Positions 11,738 through 22,149 of a stretch of DNA of 64,000 nucleotides are shown here, piece by piece (the stretch's first letter is position 1; the number at the start of each line of letters is the position of its first letter). The notes beneath the pieces are model-generated. The model was given only the letters and a program-made list of their open reading frames with translations. It had not been told where the DNA came from and did not search any database. The stretch comes from Halictus rubicundus (Eukaryota; Arthropoda; Insecta; Hymenoptera; Halictidae), in the NCBI RefSeq assembly GCF_050948215.1, contig NC_135153.1:7592058-7656057 (forward strand), written 5' to 3'. A program made the translations under genes and the position numbers.

Positions 11738-13439
11738 ACTCTTGTTGCCTCTTTCTCCCTTCACCGGATAAAAGAAAGTCGTCGAACGATGAGAGGACAT
11801 ACAGGCATACGTTTCCTGATCACTAATTACTGCAACCGTGAAAATAAACCGTAGCGCAACGGATTAAGTTCGTTTGCGAGAAACAAAACCGTGACGTATC
11901 AGCAGTCTGGTTTTTCGTCGCCGGTAGGAGCGATTTGAGGCTGAGGAATTTTTTGCGGGACCGCGAGGCGTCGTCGTCGGTCGATTTAAATCGAGCTTGA
12001 ATCGCGATCGCGGCGCGGCGCAACGATGACACGGGTGCGCTCGAAGGTGTGTGTTGGTCGTGTTGGCGCCGGTAAGCTCGTATATGGCAGTCGAAGGTCC
12101 CGGCTGTGTCTCTCATGCGAGGCGGCTTCGCGCGCGCGCGATGACGGGCGCGAGAACGCGAGAAACACACGCCGGGAGGAGACGATATCGAGAGAGCGCA
12201 GGGACGGGGGAAAAAATCAGAGGAAGAAGAAAGAAGGAAGGGACACGCGGAAGTGAGGAACCTTGGGCTCGCCATTTCGGGACGCAGGCCTCGTGTCGCG
12301 CCGTATTAAGCCTCCCGATCGCGAGACGGCTCACCTGACGCCGTAATCTCGCCTAGAATTAGTTCCCGCGAGGGTCAGCCGTGCCGTTTTTTTCTTCTCC
12401 TTTGAAAAACGACTGGGGACCCGAGCCTTTTTCACCCGAAAACGCGTGGCGTCCGTCTGGGGCCCGAAACACGCCATTTTCAATCGGATTTATGTTTTAG
12501 ATCATTTTTCTTGGCAAGCGTGTAAACAATATATTACATAACTCGTATGACCTCTGCTGTTAAAGTAACGTTAAAAATGTATGTATGGAAAGAAAATCTA
12601 GATTACGACGCTGGGAAATAGTATTTCGATGCTGGGAAAGTAAATTGGATTGCGACTAAATTCAATTAAAAATGAATGAAGTAAGGAACTTCGTTAGCGC
12701 CTCGGTAAGATTACGGGTAACGTTAACGTGGCAAACGTAGACGCGGTTCGATTCCGCGGTTCCGAGCCGCGCAGTTAGCGTACTTTCGACCAGCGAAAGG
12801 ATACAGGAAGACGTGTCGGAGCGTCTTTAAATATTGAGCGTCGAATGGAATCGATGGGGGTCGTTATCCAAGAGGAAGCCCGGAATGATATTTCGTTAGA
12901 TTTTTCGATCCCGTGCAGAGAGACCGTCGGCCGTGGACATTACGTGCACGATGACATTCTGGCCCCGTCTGATAATCGATTCGTTCGACCGGCAAATCGA
13001 AGCCGCTTTCATCGCGTCGGTGCAGCAGCGGTGCAGCGGCCTCGCCGACATTTGCGTGGCGGAGCGAAAGAACTCTCTCGATGCACTTCCGGCACGCTGC
13101 GCACCGGCCGAGAGTATGCGAAGTCGCACTTTGCACTCCTTTTCGTCGTTCTCCTTTTGGCACGCCGCGTTGCATACGCCGCAGGTCGAAAGTTCGTGCG
13201 ACCGTGCTCGATTATTTTCAACCCGGAACGGCCGGGCCTATAGAATACCGGCAAGGCGACGTCTCGTCAGCCGGGATCCTATCTTACGTTCATCTCCGCG
13301 GTGCTAGAGACGATCTCGGACCGTCCCGTGCCCCTACGGGAAACGATATGACCTCGTCCGATGGGGATCCCGCTCAATCGTTTCGCAACAGAAACGTTTC
13401 TATCCCCTAAACCCCGGCATTCCTCAAACATCGGAGATA
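11738..13439. other. no gene seen
   Basis: CpG-rich intergenic sequence. Overlapping open frames on both strands at 11823-12338 and 12845-13410 have no recognisable domain. A tRNA-like T-arm at 12743-12757 lacks the other arms. Confidence 0.4.
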
Positions 13440-14290
13440 CTTAAATATTCGCGCCGTTTGAAATATTGTGCTGTCCGCCAGTCTACCGCCATCTTGGTCC
13501 CCTTTTGATCTTATCGGTGTCCCAGTAATCAGATACAAATTGTATTACGCGTACAATGTGAAAACTATTTTTCGCCTATTTTTGTCGATAACCTGGTCAC
13601 TCTACCTTATAGCGAATCTGCGGAGTCTTGGCTTTTAAATATTCGCGCCGTTTGAAATATTGAGCTGTCCGCCAGTCTACCGCCATCTTGGTCCCCTTTT
13701 GATCTTATCGGTGTCCCAGTAATCAGATACAAATTGTATTACGCGTACAATGTGAAAACCATTTTTCGCCTATTTTTGTCGGTAACCTGGTCACTCTACC
13801 TTATCGCGAATCTGCGGAGTCTCGGCTTTTAAATATTCGCGCCGTTTGAAATATTGAGCTGTCCGCCAGTCTACCGCCATCTTGGTCCTCTTTTGTTTTT
13901 ATCGGTGTCCCAGGAATCAGATACAAATTGTATTACGCGTACAATGTGAAAACCATTTTTCGCCTATTTTTGTCGGTAACCTGGTCACTCTACCTTATCG
14001 CGAATCTGCGGAGTCTCGGCTTTTAAATATTCGCGCCGTTTGAAATATTGAGCTGTCCGCTAGTCTACCGCCATCTTGGTCCTCTTTTGATCTTGTCGGT
14101 GCCCCAGTAATCAGATAAAAATTGTATTACGCGTACAACGCGAAACGTTCAATTCTCCCGATCCCATTACCGTTGAAAACTGAGAGATATTGAAACGTGT
14201 ATATTCTTACAACTCGGTCGAATGTCCGAGGTGTCCACTCGACATCCTCGCCGCCATTTTGACCACCCCATTCCAGCCGTCCACGTTGTT
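13440..14290. repeat. 194-bp tandem array, about 4.5 copies
   Basis: CCGCCATCTTGG recurs at 13486, 13680, 13874 and 14068 with exact 194-bp spacing, and a decayed unit continues to CCGCCATTTTG at 14251. Other landmarks in each unit are AAATATTCGCGCCGTTTGAA, AATTGTATTACGCGTACAA and CCTGGTCACTCTACCTTAT. The period is close to nucleosomal spacing. There is no coding potential. Confidence 0.95.
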
Positions 14291-15654
14291 GCTTCGCTTA
14301 ACGCACTCGTATGTCTCAGAAACGCATAAAGTCCTCCGTGAATCGATTCTCTGAGCCGCAAGAAAATTAACTAACCACGTCTCGGAGATACAGTAGGTGG
14401 GCGCAAGAAAGAGAATAATCGAATAAACTGCACCGGGCGCATCAAGACCCTTTGCAACTACTTAATTAATGTTCACGCACACGTAGCCGGGAACGCTAAC
14501 CGGTACAACGGATCGACACGCGATGAAAACATAGCAATAATTCTAACCGACTCGTTGGACGACAAGTCGAAGAAGGCGCTCCGTGCCACCTTGCATGGTC
14601 GTTCAATGAAAATCTATGCACACCCGGCAGCAGCAGCAGTTTTACAATCTACCAGCGGTAAACGTCGCAGCAACGGCGTAATAATAATTTCTAGCGACTT
14701 GTCGAACAACGCGCAACTTTTTTTCAGCCCCCGGTCTGTGCACCTTCAATTAACCGGCGTGTTAATCGCGAGTGTATCGTTTCCCACGTTTCCCGCGAAC
14801 CCCTGTAAAGCAATAAAGTCGCCGCACGAGGGAACCCGATCGAAAAGAAAGAAACGACGACGACGAAGACGACGACGACTACGGAGAAACGACGTAGACG
14901 ACGGTGCACAGACCGGAGTCGGCCTAATTAACATACTCCCGATTTAATATCTTCTTTTAACCGTGGTCCAGGTGTCACGAGGCTACGGGGACCGGTCCGG
15001 GTCTCCACTTGTCGCCGCGCCGCGCCGCTCCGGCAACAAATCAACGACAAAGTAAAAACGTCAATGGTCGCCGGCCAACAGACCGTGTGATCCTGTTTGC
15101 AAACAAGTTTTTCCACGTCGCGGGCCGTTTGCCACGAGCGTCCACCACCCTGCAGACCCCCTCGAGTTCCCGTTGGCTCCCCTCGGTTAGGTCGCAAAAT
15201 TTTGCTCGGCCTGTTGCGTCTACGCAAGAAAAAAACGACTACCAGAATATCGTCTCTGGCCAAGGGGTTCCTTCTGGTAAAAATGGACCCAGTTCAGGGG
15301 GGCGCATTGAATCGAAGAACGAGCCGAGGAAATTCAATGAAGAACGGCGATCCAGCTGGCTGTACAATACGGACCTCGCGGGCAAGAATACCAGTCGGAA
15401 TCGATAGCTCCGAGGGTATTGTTAGACTCTGGGTTACTGAATCGAGTGCAACGCCTGTACAAGACAATCTCGAGGGGATTTATTCCACTGCTGCTTTTAC
15501 AAGATTGTCCAGCGATGATAGTCTACTAGAAATGGGTCTAACTGACGAATAGAGAAAAGAGATGCGAATAGAAGCCTCAAAATTTTCGGTCACATGTAGG
15601 ACCTTTATGCAAAATGAAGAGTTTCCAGGTCAATTGTAGGGAACAGAAGACAAA
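14291..15654. other. no gene seen
   Basis: Intergenic. It contains short CAG (14626) and GAC/GAAGACGAC (14850-14880) simple repeats. Open frames here have neither signal nor domain features. Confidence 0.4.
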
Positions 15655-15658
15655 TTAA

Positions 15659-15841
15659 CTCTTTGCCCTCGAAGCTATTTTAACTCCAAAACGAAACATT
15701 TCTTCCGACCTAGAATATTTCCCTTCTATATATTTGCTGACATGTTATACATACAAAAATGGCACAATTTAGTCATTTTTACTAAAAATTGATACAGCAA
15801 TTTTTAGTGGTGCCTTGCGGGGATCATTCGAGAGCTAAGGG
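15659..15841. mobile_element. piggyBac-type MITE, family 2
   Basis: A 183-bp element with TTAA on both sides (15655-15658 and 15842-15845). Inverted ends: CTCTTTGCCCTCGAA at left against CCCTTAGCTCTCGAA read inward from the right. The interior is AT-rich and non-coding, with the recognisable stretches TTCTTCCGACCTAGAATATTTC and TTGATACAGCAATTTTTAG. These reappear in a truncated relative at about 60160-60370. Confidence 0.7.
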
Positions 15842-15845
15842 TTAA

Positions 15846-17455
15846 AATATCCTCTTTCTTTTGTACCGAGGAAATTTCGCAGGAAAAATTGTCTGAATGG
15901 CGTGGAAGCAACTGGGAGAGGATAAGGGTTGGTTTGACCCTTAGTGGCTAATCGCAACGCGTCGGAGTTTACGTAGTTAGACCTGGCTGGTGTTTGAGGG
16001 GGAAGCAAGAGGAACCGGCGTGGTCGGCTGCGAAACGATCGGCGCGGCGTCTCGTTCGTTTCGCAAGTGTTGCGAGCTCTCCGGATATTTCGGAAGTGAC
16101 CTTGAATGTCCGCGGAGCGCCGGCAACGAGCAAACAAGCGGCGAACGAGGCTCGTTGCGACCGGTTGACCCGCGAGAATACGCCTTAAGCCATATACGGG
16201 CCGGCCACGGTGGCGCTAATAGGAAGCGTATCCTTGCCAGGTGATCCGTTCTCGGCCTCCGGAGCTGATCCCGCAGAAAAAAAATCCTGCCATCTAGGGG
16301 AGTCCTAAGGACCCTCTCCAGTCCCCTCCCGAGGACCGAAACCGGGTTCACCGTGTCCTCCAGCCAGGTCGAAAGAATCGCGAGCGATTCTTAAAATTAG
16401 TCACTCGGCCAGCGCCGCCGCGCGAAGGACGGCTTCGATGACTCGTAACCGACTGTTTACGCTAGCATCGCTCTGCCTACTACAAACAGTGTCGCGCAGC
16501 AGCAACAACATTAGTCACCTCTAACCCTCGGCACTCCAACGGCGTCGACCCTGGGTAACCGAGCTGTCATACCGGTAAACAAGAGTCGAATTCTCCTCGC
16601 TTTGCAACGAAGTAGGCTAAACAAAACGACAACGTTGGATGCAGCAATGAATTTATCAACTGCTCGTCGTTGTATCGATCGGAACAAAATATTCCCTAAT
16701 CGATGAACGCGTCAGTGAAATTGTAAGAACAGTTCAACGACGTGTTTGCACGATATTCAGTAAAACTATGCGATCGGTGAGTCACGAAAACGATCACGCC
16801 CGTCGGCGTCGAATAGAGTTGTTTCCTTGGATCGAAGGTCGCCGGAAGGGCACCGTAGACGCGGGTAAAGGTCAACAAGGTAGGAAACGCGATCGACGGC
16901 GTTAATATTGAACGACAACGAGAGGACGCCGGGGAAAACAAATTACTCATTATCGCTCCTGTTTCTCGTTATCTGGACAGCAGTCGTCGACGGGGGGGGG
17001 GGAGGGGGGGGGGGGGGGAATTGCTGTCCGATCAGGTCGGCTCATGCAATTCGATGAGAGATTTCTTTATTCCGCGACGCAACGACGCTGTAATGGTGAA
17101 CCAGTCCGGTCCGGATCGTTAGGTGATCACGGCTGGGTTGTCCTTACATAGGTGTCTCGAGCACTGTCCGCTGCCGCCTCGGTGGCTGCCACTTTGTTGG
17201 GTGTTCGCACCCACAGATCTTCTAGTTACACTATTTATATCGATCCCGGCTGTTTTTTTTTTTTTTCATTGCCTCGGCCGTATTAGGCGACGGCCGGCGG
17301 CGTGTCGCGCTAATTTCAAAGCGGCAAGCTCGAATAGATCTGCGAAATCGTCGCTGGGGATCCATGGTGAAGACAACGAGGCGCCGGAGATCCCTGGGAT
17401 GGGCATCGATTAGTCGGGCCACCACACTTTGTAAATATTTTAGTCGCTACCGGGG
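15846..17455. other. no gene seen
   Basis: Intergenic, CpG-rich at 15950-16450. It contains the poly-G tract listed separately and a T14 tract near 17252. No gene is supported. Confidence 0.4.
16992..17018. repeat. poly(G) tract
   Basis: Twenty-seven bases of G with a single A at 17003. It could form G-quadruplex structure, and its length is a likely place for sequencing or assembly error. Confidence 0.9.
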
Positions 17456-17830
17456 AATCAAGATGGCGGTCACTGTTCCCATTTATTCAAGAATCCAGGG
17501 AGATCGATCCCCAGTTGTTTAGAAAGTAGGAAGATCTAATGATTGCTCCGTTCCAACTGCCAATTTCTAAGTATACAAGCAGTAGAATAAAATTCAGCTG
17601 GGAGAGGAGTATAGAAGGAAAATGGCGGAATCTCCCCTACAAATTGCTTCAACAGTATTTGTAGTACTTGGCAGGCCAATTTTGAATTTTTTGAGCTCCA
17701 AGCATAGCAGATTCCGTCCTCTCTTAAGGATAGCTGCTTCGTTCTAATTGCCAATTACTAAATAGCAGCGTTAGAATGAACCTCGGCTGCGAACGTTCTA
17801 TAGAACCAAGATGGCGGTAAGGAGCCTTCA
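17456..17830. repeat. degenerate ~160-190 bp tandem repeat with ATGGCGG motifs
   Basis: Two decayed units. CCGTTCCAACTGCCAATTTCTAAGTA (about 17549) matches TCGTTCTAATTGCCAATTACTAAATA (about 17739), followed by similar AGAATAAAATTCAGCTG and AGAATGAACCTCGGCTG. ATGGCGG with an AAGA/AAAA prefix occurs at about 17461, 17620 and 17811, again once per unit. Confidence 0.6.
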
Positions 17831-18297
17831 TTAAAACGCTCCGGAGTAACCGGGAGAGGAACGCACGCGATCCCCGAGACGGTGCTTGCCTTATTTCAAG
17901 CTCTCATCGTGGACTTGGCCCGAACGGCGGCGATTTAAAAATAATCTCGAAAAAATGAGTGGAAATCACTAGGTTACCCCGCCGCCAAACCGCATGGCGC
18001 GCGGCGTCTCGCCTCATTTGTCGCGATGCGCCAGGGGTCGCGGTTATAATGGCACTCGACTCGGCCCGGAACAGGGACAGGGACAGGAGCCGAGCGGGGC
18101 AGGGGGTTTTAAAGCGAGTGCCAATTATCGCTCCTCCGTCCTGACGAACGTTTCTCTCTTTCTCCCACACCCTCCCCCCGCCCCGGCGACTGCTTGTCCC
18201 TCTGCTTCTTTTTCTCCCCCGGTCCCAGAGCCGTTGCTCCTTTTATTTCGATTTAACGGGACGAGGCTGTGCCGGAGCTCTCTTCTCTCTTCTCTCT

Positions 18298-18338
<41 letters not shown>

Positions 18339-18973
18339 GCTACCTTCGCCTCCTTAGCCTCGTGTATCCATTAATCCGGAGCGGAATGCGAAAAGTCACG
18401 GTCCGGGAAAAGGGGGAGAGACGCGCGGCTCCTCGGCGCGGTCTCTCTTAAAATACACCCGGGGGGTAATTGAAGGGCACCGATATCGCAAGAAACGCCA
18501 ACTGCTCGGTGACTGTTTCCCCCCGTGGTTCCCCTTCGTCCGCTCTTCACCTGGGGGGGCAGGATCGCGATCGTTAGCCGCACCGGAAAAACCGAAGCCG
18601 CGGAGGAGACCCTCCGCCGCGATTTCCCCGGCAGATCGTTCCCCGATACCGAGACGCGAGGGATGAATGGCGATCCCGGGGATCCGAGGTTTTTTGCGCG
18701 GCCGCGCGTGGCTTCAAATGATCTCTTGATTCGAACGCGACGCGCCGCTTGTCTTCCCTATGCTCTCGGATATACGCGCGGTTTTTGCCGCTTGTAAAGG
18801 ATACCAGAGAAACGTGTACCATGCTCGCGGTAATGAGCGTCTTCCCGCTGATCCGCTCCGCGGCTTCCGCGAGTGCCTCCGACCGACAAGCTCGCTCGCC
18901 GGGGACACGATGCTCTTCCCTGCCCCCGGTGATGAGTTTCAGCTAGCGATCATTCACATACAATTCCGAAATA
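17831..18973. other. no gene seen
   Basis: GC-rich intergenic sequence with a CT microsatellite. Open frames through 17904-18908 on both strands are GC shadows. Confidence 0.4.
18283..18335. repeat. (CT)n microsatellite
   Basis: A TCTTCTCTC-rich lead-in, then a long pure CT run. Confidence 0.95.
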
Positions 18974-20057
18974 TTAGGCGGTACCCATAAGCAATCAATT
19001 CTTTCCTACTTGACATCCATAATTTGATAAACTCCTACTTCACGGAATCCAAGAAACTGCTTCTTTTTTGGATCCCTTCGCATATTGGAATCACACATAA
19101 TGAGAAGGTTGACTTGCTAGCTAAAGAAGCATCCTCGTTGGCCATTTCTTCTAATATCCTGGTTCCTTACTCTGATTTTTCCCACTGCTTTAGGAAGCAA
19201 GCTAGAGAGCTAACCAAAAACTTTATTCTCGCTGAAGCAGGATTCAAGGGCACAACATTTTTCAGCTCATTCTATCATTCTCGGCCTAAACCTTGGTTTA
19301 CTCACCTCAGGCTCCCTAGAGAATTCATTTGCTGGGTTAATAGACTTCGATCTGGACACTATCAACTAAGGGCTTCCCTTTTTAAGATTGGACTTGCTGC
19401 TGACACAGGTTGTCCATGTGGTTGTCTGGTACAGGATCCTAACCATGTGCTATGGCAGTGTCCAATCTTTGAGAATAACAGAGACGCCTTGATTCGCAAA
19501 CTTTGCAACAAGGGGTTCTTTCCACCCTATACAATAGACTCCTTTTTGTGCGGACCCTTTCTTTGCCCTCTGTTTTTCATACACTCATTTCTTAAATCTC
19601 ACTGTTTATATCTTTAATGTTAATTTTGTACTCGAAAATGCTCATTATGTTGTCTCGATCCTAGTTTTTAAGTCACCTATGTATTGTAATGTTAGCATGC
19701 ACAGCCATGTGCATGCTGCTAATAATCCCATGTGGGGTTCTATAGCTTAATAAAAAAAAAAAGTAATCAATTATTTGCGAAGAATTTCTTTTGCCTTTAG
19801 TTCTCTACCGATCGTTGAAGAGGAAAGACGTTTTCTTTTACAGTTTTCGGTACGGCAGTCTGTGTTCAGGATATTCTAAAAAGTAGAATTTTTTTTACAA
19901 CCTTTTATAAGAGGGGGATTGAAAATATGCAGGAAAGATGGCAAACTGTTCTATGTAATGATGGGGATTATATAATAAATTAAGAAATAAAAACCTGAAT
20001 TGACTACAAAGTTTGTTTCAGATTTCAAAATAATTGATTACTTATGGGTCCCCCCAA
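18974..20057 (+). mobile_element. mariner deletion derivative, copy 3, split by a LINE
   Basis: The left end TTAGGCGGTACCCATAAGC starts next to TA (18972-18973). The right end, GATTACTTATGGGTCCCCCCAA, is followed by TA (20058-20059). Between the two lies a LINE fragment (about 19004-19760). Without it the element would be about 330 bp, so this copy is also internally deleted. The right part shares AGAGGGGGATTGAAAATATGCAGG and the GATTATATAATAAATTAAGAAATAAAAAC block with the other copies. Confidence 0.85.
19004..19760 (+). mobile_element. 5'-truncated non-LTR retrotransposon (LINE)
   Basis: The 3' end of a LINE inserted into mariner copy 3. A 197-residue open frame (19024-19617) begins inside an RNase H domain, WIPSHIGITHNEKVDLLAKEA-like, as in I/R1/LOA-type elements. 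It continues to a C-terminal cysteine/histidine motif, CPCGCLVQDPNHVLWQCP (C-x-C-x7-H-x4-C). After the stop come about 140 bp of 3' UTR and a short poly(A) (19751-19762). The junctions carry a target-site duplication, AAGCAATCAATTCTT at 18989 and AAGTAATCAATTATT at 19761, with two differences. The missing reverse transcriptase and endonuclease fit 5' truncation during target-primed insertion. The clade is not settled. Confidence 0.88.
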
Positions 20058-20355
20058 TATGTTGGTATACTTCTCCATTCGAGTACATGTTACGACAAAA
20101 ATCCCATGGAATCCGAACACAGCGAATTCCCGATATGTGTCAACAACACGGGAGCGTTATGTTTACACTACTCGGCGTCCGAGGCCTCTCGAGCTCCGAG
20201 GCTCCTCGTGGGGTACACCTCACGGTAGTGGGGATAATTTCGCGACGTTTATCACCCAGGCGACATCTATAGAGAAATCACTGTACATTAAATCCTGTTG
20301 TTATTATAAAGGAATATACACCAGTCCCGTTTAAGGCTCGGCAGTCCAGTGTTAA

Positions 20356-20578
20356 CCCTAGAGTGGTCGCGGCCGGTCTCACAGACCGACTTTATTTACT
20401 CATAACCGAAGGAGAGATTGTTTATTCATGAATATGTAATAATTTCCATTATTGTACATCTATTCCTTCTGAATTAAAAACAATGCATTATATGTGTCTT
20501 GTTATTTGAACCCGGTGACATTTTTAGTGAGAAATAAATAATTTTCGCGTTACGAAAATTCGCGGGACCACCCTAGGG
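20356..20578. mobile_element. piggyBac-type MITE, family 3
   Basis: A 223-bp element with TTAA at 20352-20355 and 20579-20582. The inverted ends are CCCTAGAGTGGTCGCG on the left and CCCTAGGGTGGTCCCGCG reading in from the right. A small inner palindrome, CGGTCTCACAGACCG, lies near the left end. It has no coding capacity. Confidence 0.78.
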
Positions 20579-20582
20579 TTAA

Positions 20583-20856
20583 GGACATCACGCTTTTATC
20601 CAGAATTGCTAGGACCGAGGATAGCTGTGAAGAAATATTGATGGGTCTAAATCAACAGACTATAGGCAGGTAATATTGAAGGAGTCTACCAGAGGAATCT
20701 ACTAGATCGCAAAATGCGCTCAGAGGACCCTAAATGACTCTAGCTCTATAAAAAGTGTCTAGTATCAAGGCCAAAAACATTAAGCTTGCAAACGTCAGTC
20801 TGCAGATTGCACCTTCGGAAAGACAGCAGCGGAGCCCTACAGTCCTAGCAAAACTA
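20583..20856. other. no gene seen
   Basis: Short intergenic spacer between the family 3 MITE and the full-length mariner element. Confidence 0.4.
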
Positions 20857-22145
20857 TCAGGACCTTGAATACGTTCTCGCTGTTTCTTCAAAGATAGCAG
20901 TAACAGTACCCCGTTCGTGGAATTTCGAATGGTAACACACATGCAAGGCAGTAGTGTATCTAACCTTAAATTTCAGTGTATGGTAGTTCACTTTAGTGTA
21001 AACAAAGTAATTTTTTCTTAGTTCTGAAAATGTCTACTTTTGTGCCAAATAAAGTGTATTTGCGGGGAATTTTATTGCACTACTTTATTCAAAAGAAATC
21101 TGCAGCTGAAGCACATAGAATTCTTGTTGAGACTTACGGTGACAATGCTTTGTCGGATACGACATGCAGAGACTGGTTTCGACGCTTCAAACATAATGAT
21201 TTTGAACTTGAGGATAAAGAACGTTCTGGCGCACCGAAAAAATTTGAAGTCGAAAAGTTGGAGGAATTACTCGATCAAGACCGATGTCAGACGCTAGCAG
21301 AACTTGGAAAAACATTACAAGTAGATGAGTCAACTGTTTCAAAACGTTTAAAAGTTTTAGGAATGATCCAGAAGCAAGGACATTTGGGTACCGTATGAAT
21401 TGAAGCCGAGAGACGTCGAACGGCGTTTTCTCACGTGTGAACTACTGCTTCAACGGCAGAAAAGAAAAGGTTTTTTGCACCGCATCGTGACTGGCGATGA
21501 AAAGTGGATACACTACGATAATCCAAAGCGTAGAAAATAGTGGGGTAAGCCCGGCCATGCATCAACATCGTCTGCAAAACCAAATATCCATGGTTCGAAG
21601 CTTCTTCTCTGTATTTGGTGGGATCAGCAGTGTGTAATTTATTATGAGCTGCTCAAACCGAATGAGACTATCACGGGGGAGCGCTATCGACTTCAATCGA
21701 TGCGTTTAAGTCGAGCCTTAAAAGAAAAACGGCCGCTATACGAGCAGAGACACGACAAAGTGATTTTGCTACATGACAACGCTCGGCCTCGTGTTGCAAA
21801 ACCAGTGAAAACCTACCTGGAAACGCTTCAATGGGAAGTTCTACCCCACCCGCCGTATTCACCTGACATAGCCCCTTCCGATTTTCACCTATTCCGTTCG
21901 ATGGCACATGGCCTAGCTGACCAGCGCTTTCATTCTTATGAAGAAGCTAAAAAATGGATCGATTCTTGGATAGCCTCAAAAGACATGTCGTTTTTCCGAC
22001 GCGGAATTCATATACTGCCAGAAAGATGGGAGAAAGTGGTCGCTAGTGATGGGCAATACTTTGAATGAAATGTTTTTGTTCCTTATAATTTAAATAAAGC
22101 TTTTATTTTGTAAAAGAGACAGCGAGAACTTATTCAAGGTCCTGA
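20857..22145 (+). mobile_element. near full-length mariner transposon
   Basis: A 1289-bp element, normal length for mariner. TA target duplications are at 20855-20856 and 22146-22147. The terminal inverted repeats are about 30 bp: TCAGGACCTTGAATACGTTC at left, and TCAGGACCTTGAATAAGTTC read inward from the right, differing at two positions over the first 30. It encloses a single transposase gene, now broken. The family differs from the TTAGGGG-ended deletion copies in this window, because the termini are unrelated. Confidence 0.93.
21030..22068 (+). pseudogene. mariner transposase, broken by frameshift and stop
   Basis: This would be a DD34D transposase of about 345 residues that cuts and pastes the element at TA sites. 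The N-terminal helix-turn-helix region is visible (MSTFVPNKVYLRGILLHYF, then SAAEAHRILVETYGDNALSD, RDWFRRFK). A frameshift near 21385-21395 moves the reading frame just after GMIQKQGH, so the first frame stops at 21398. In the second frame the first catalytic aspartate (TGDEKW, near 21493), the second (LLHDNARP, near 21775) and the third (SPDIAPSDFHLF, near 21885) are all present, but a TAG interrupts at 21538-21540. Two lesions make it inactive. The open stretches suggest fairly recent death. Confidence 0.93.
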
Positions 22146-22149
22146 TAGT

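Noticed and set aside
12743..12757. tRNA-like T-arm (GCGGTTCGATTCCGC)
   Set aside because: The hairpin and GGTTCGATTCC look right, but there is no matching acceptor stem, D-arm box A or anticodon arm at the needed distance upstream.
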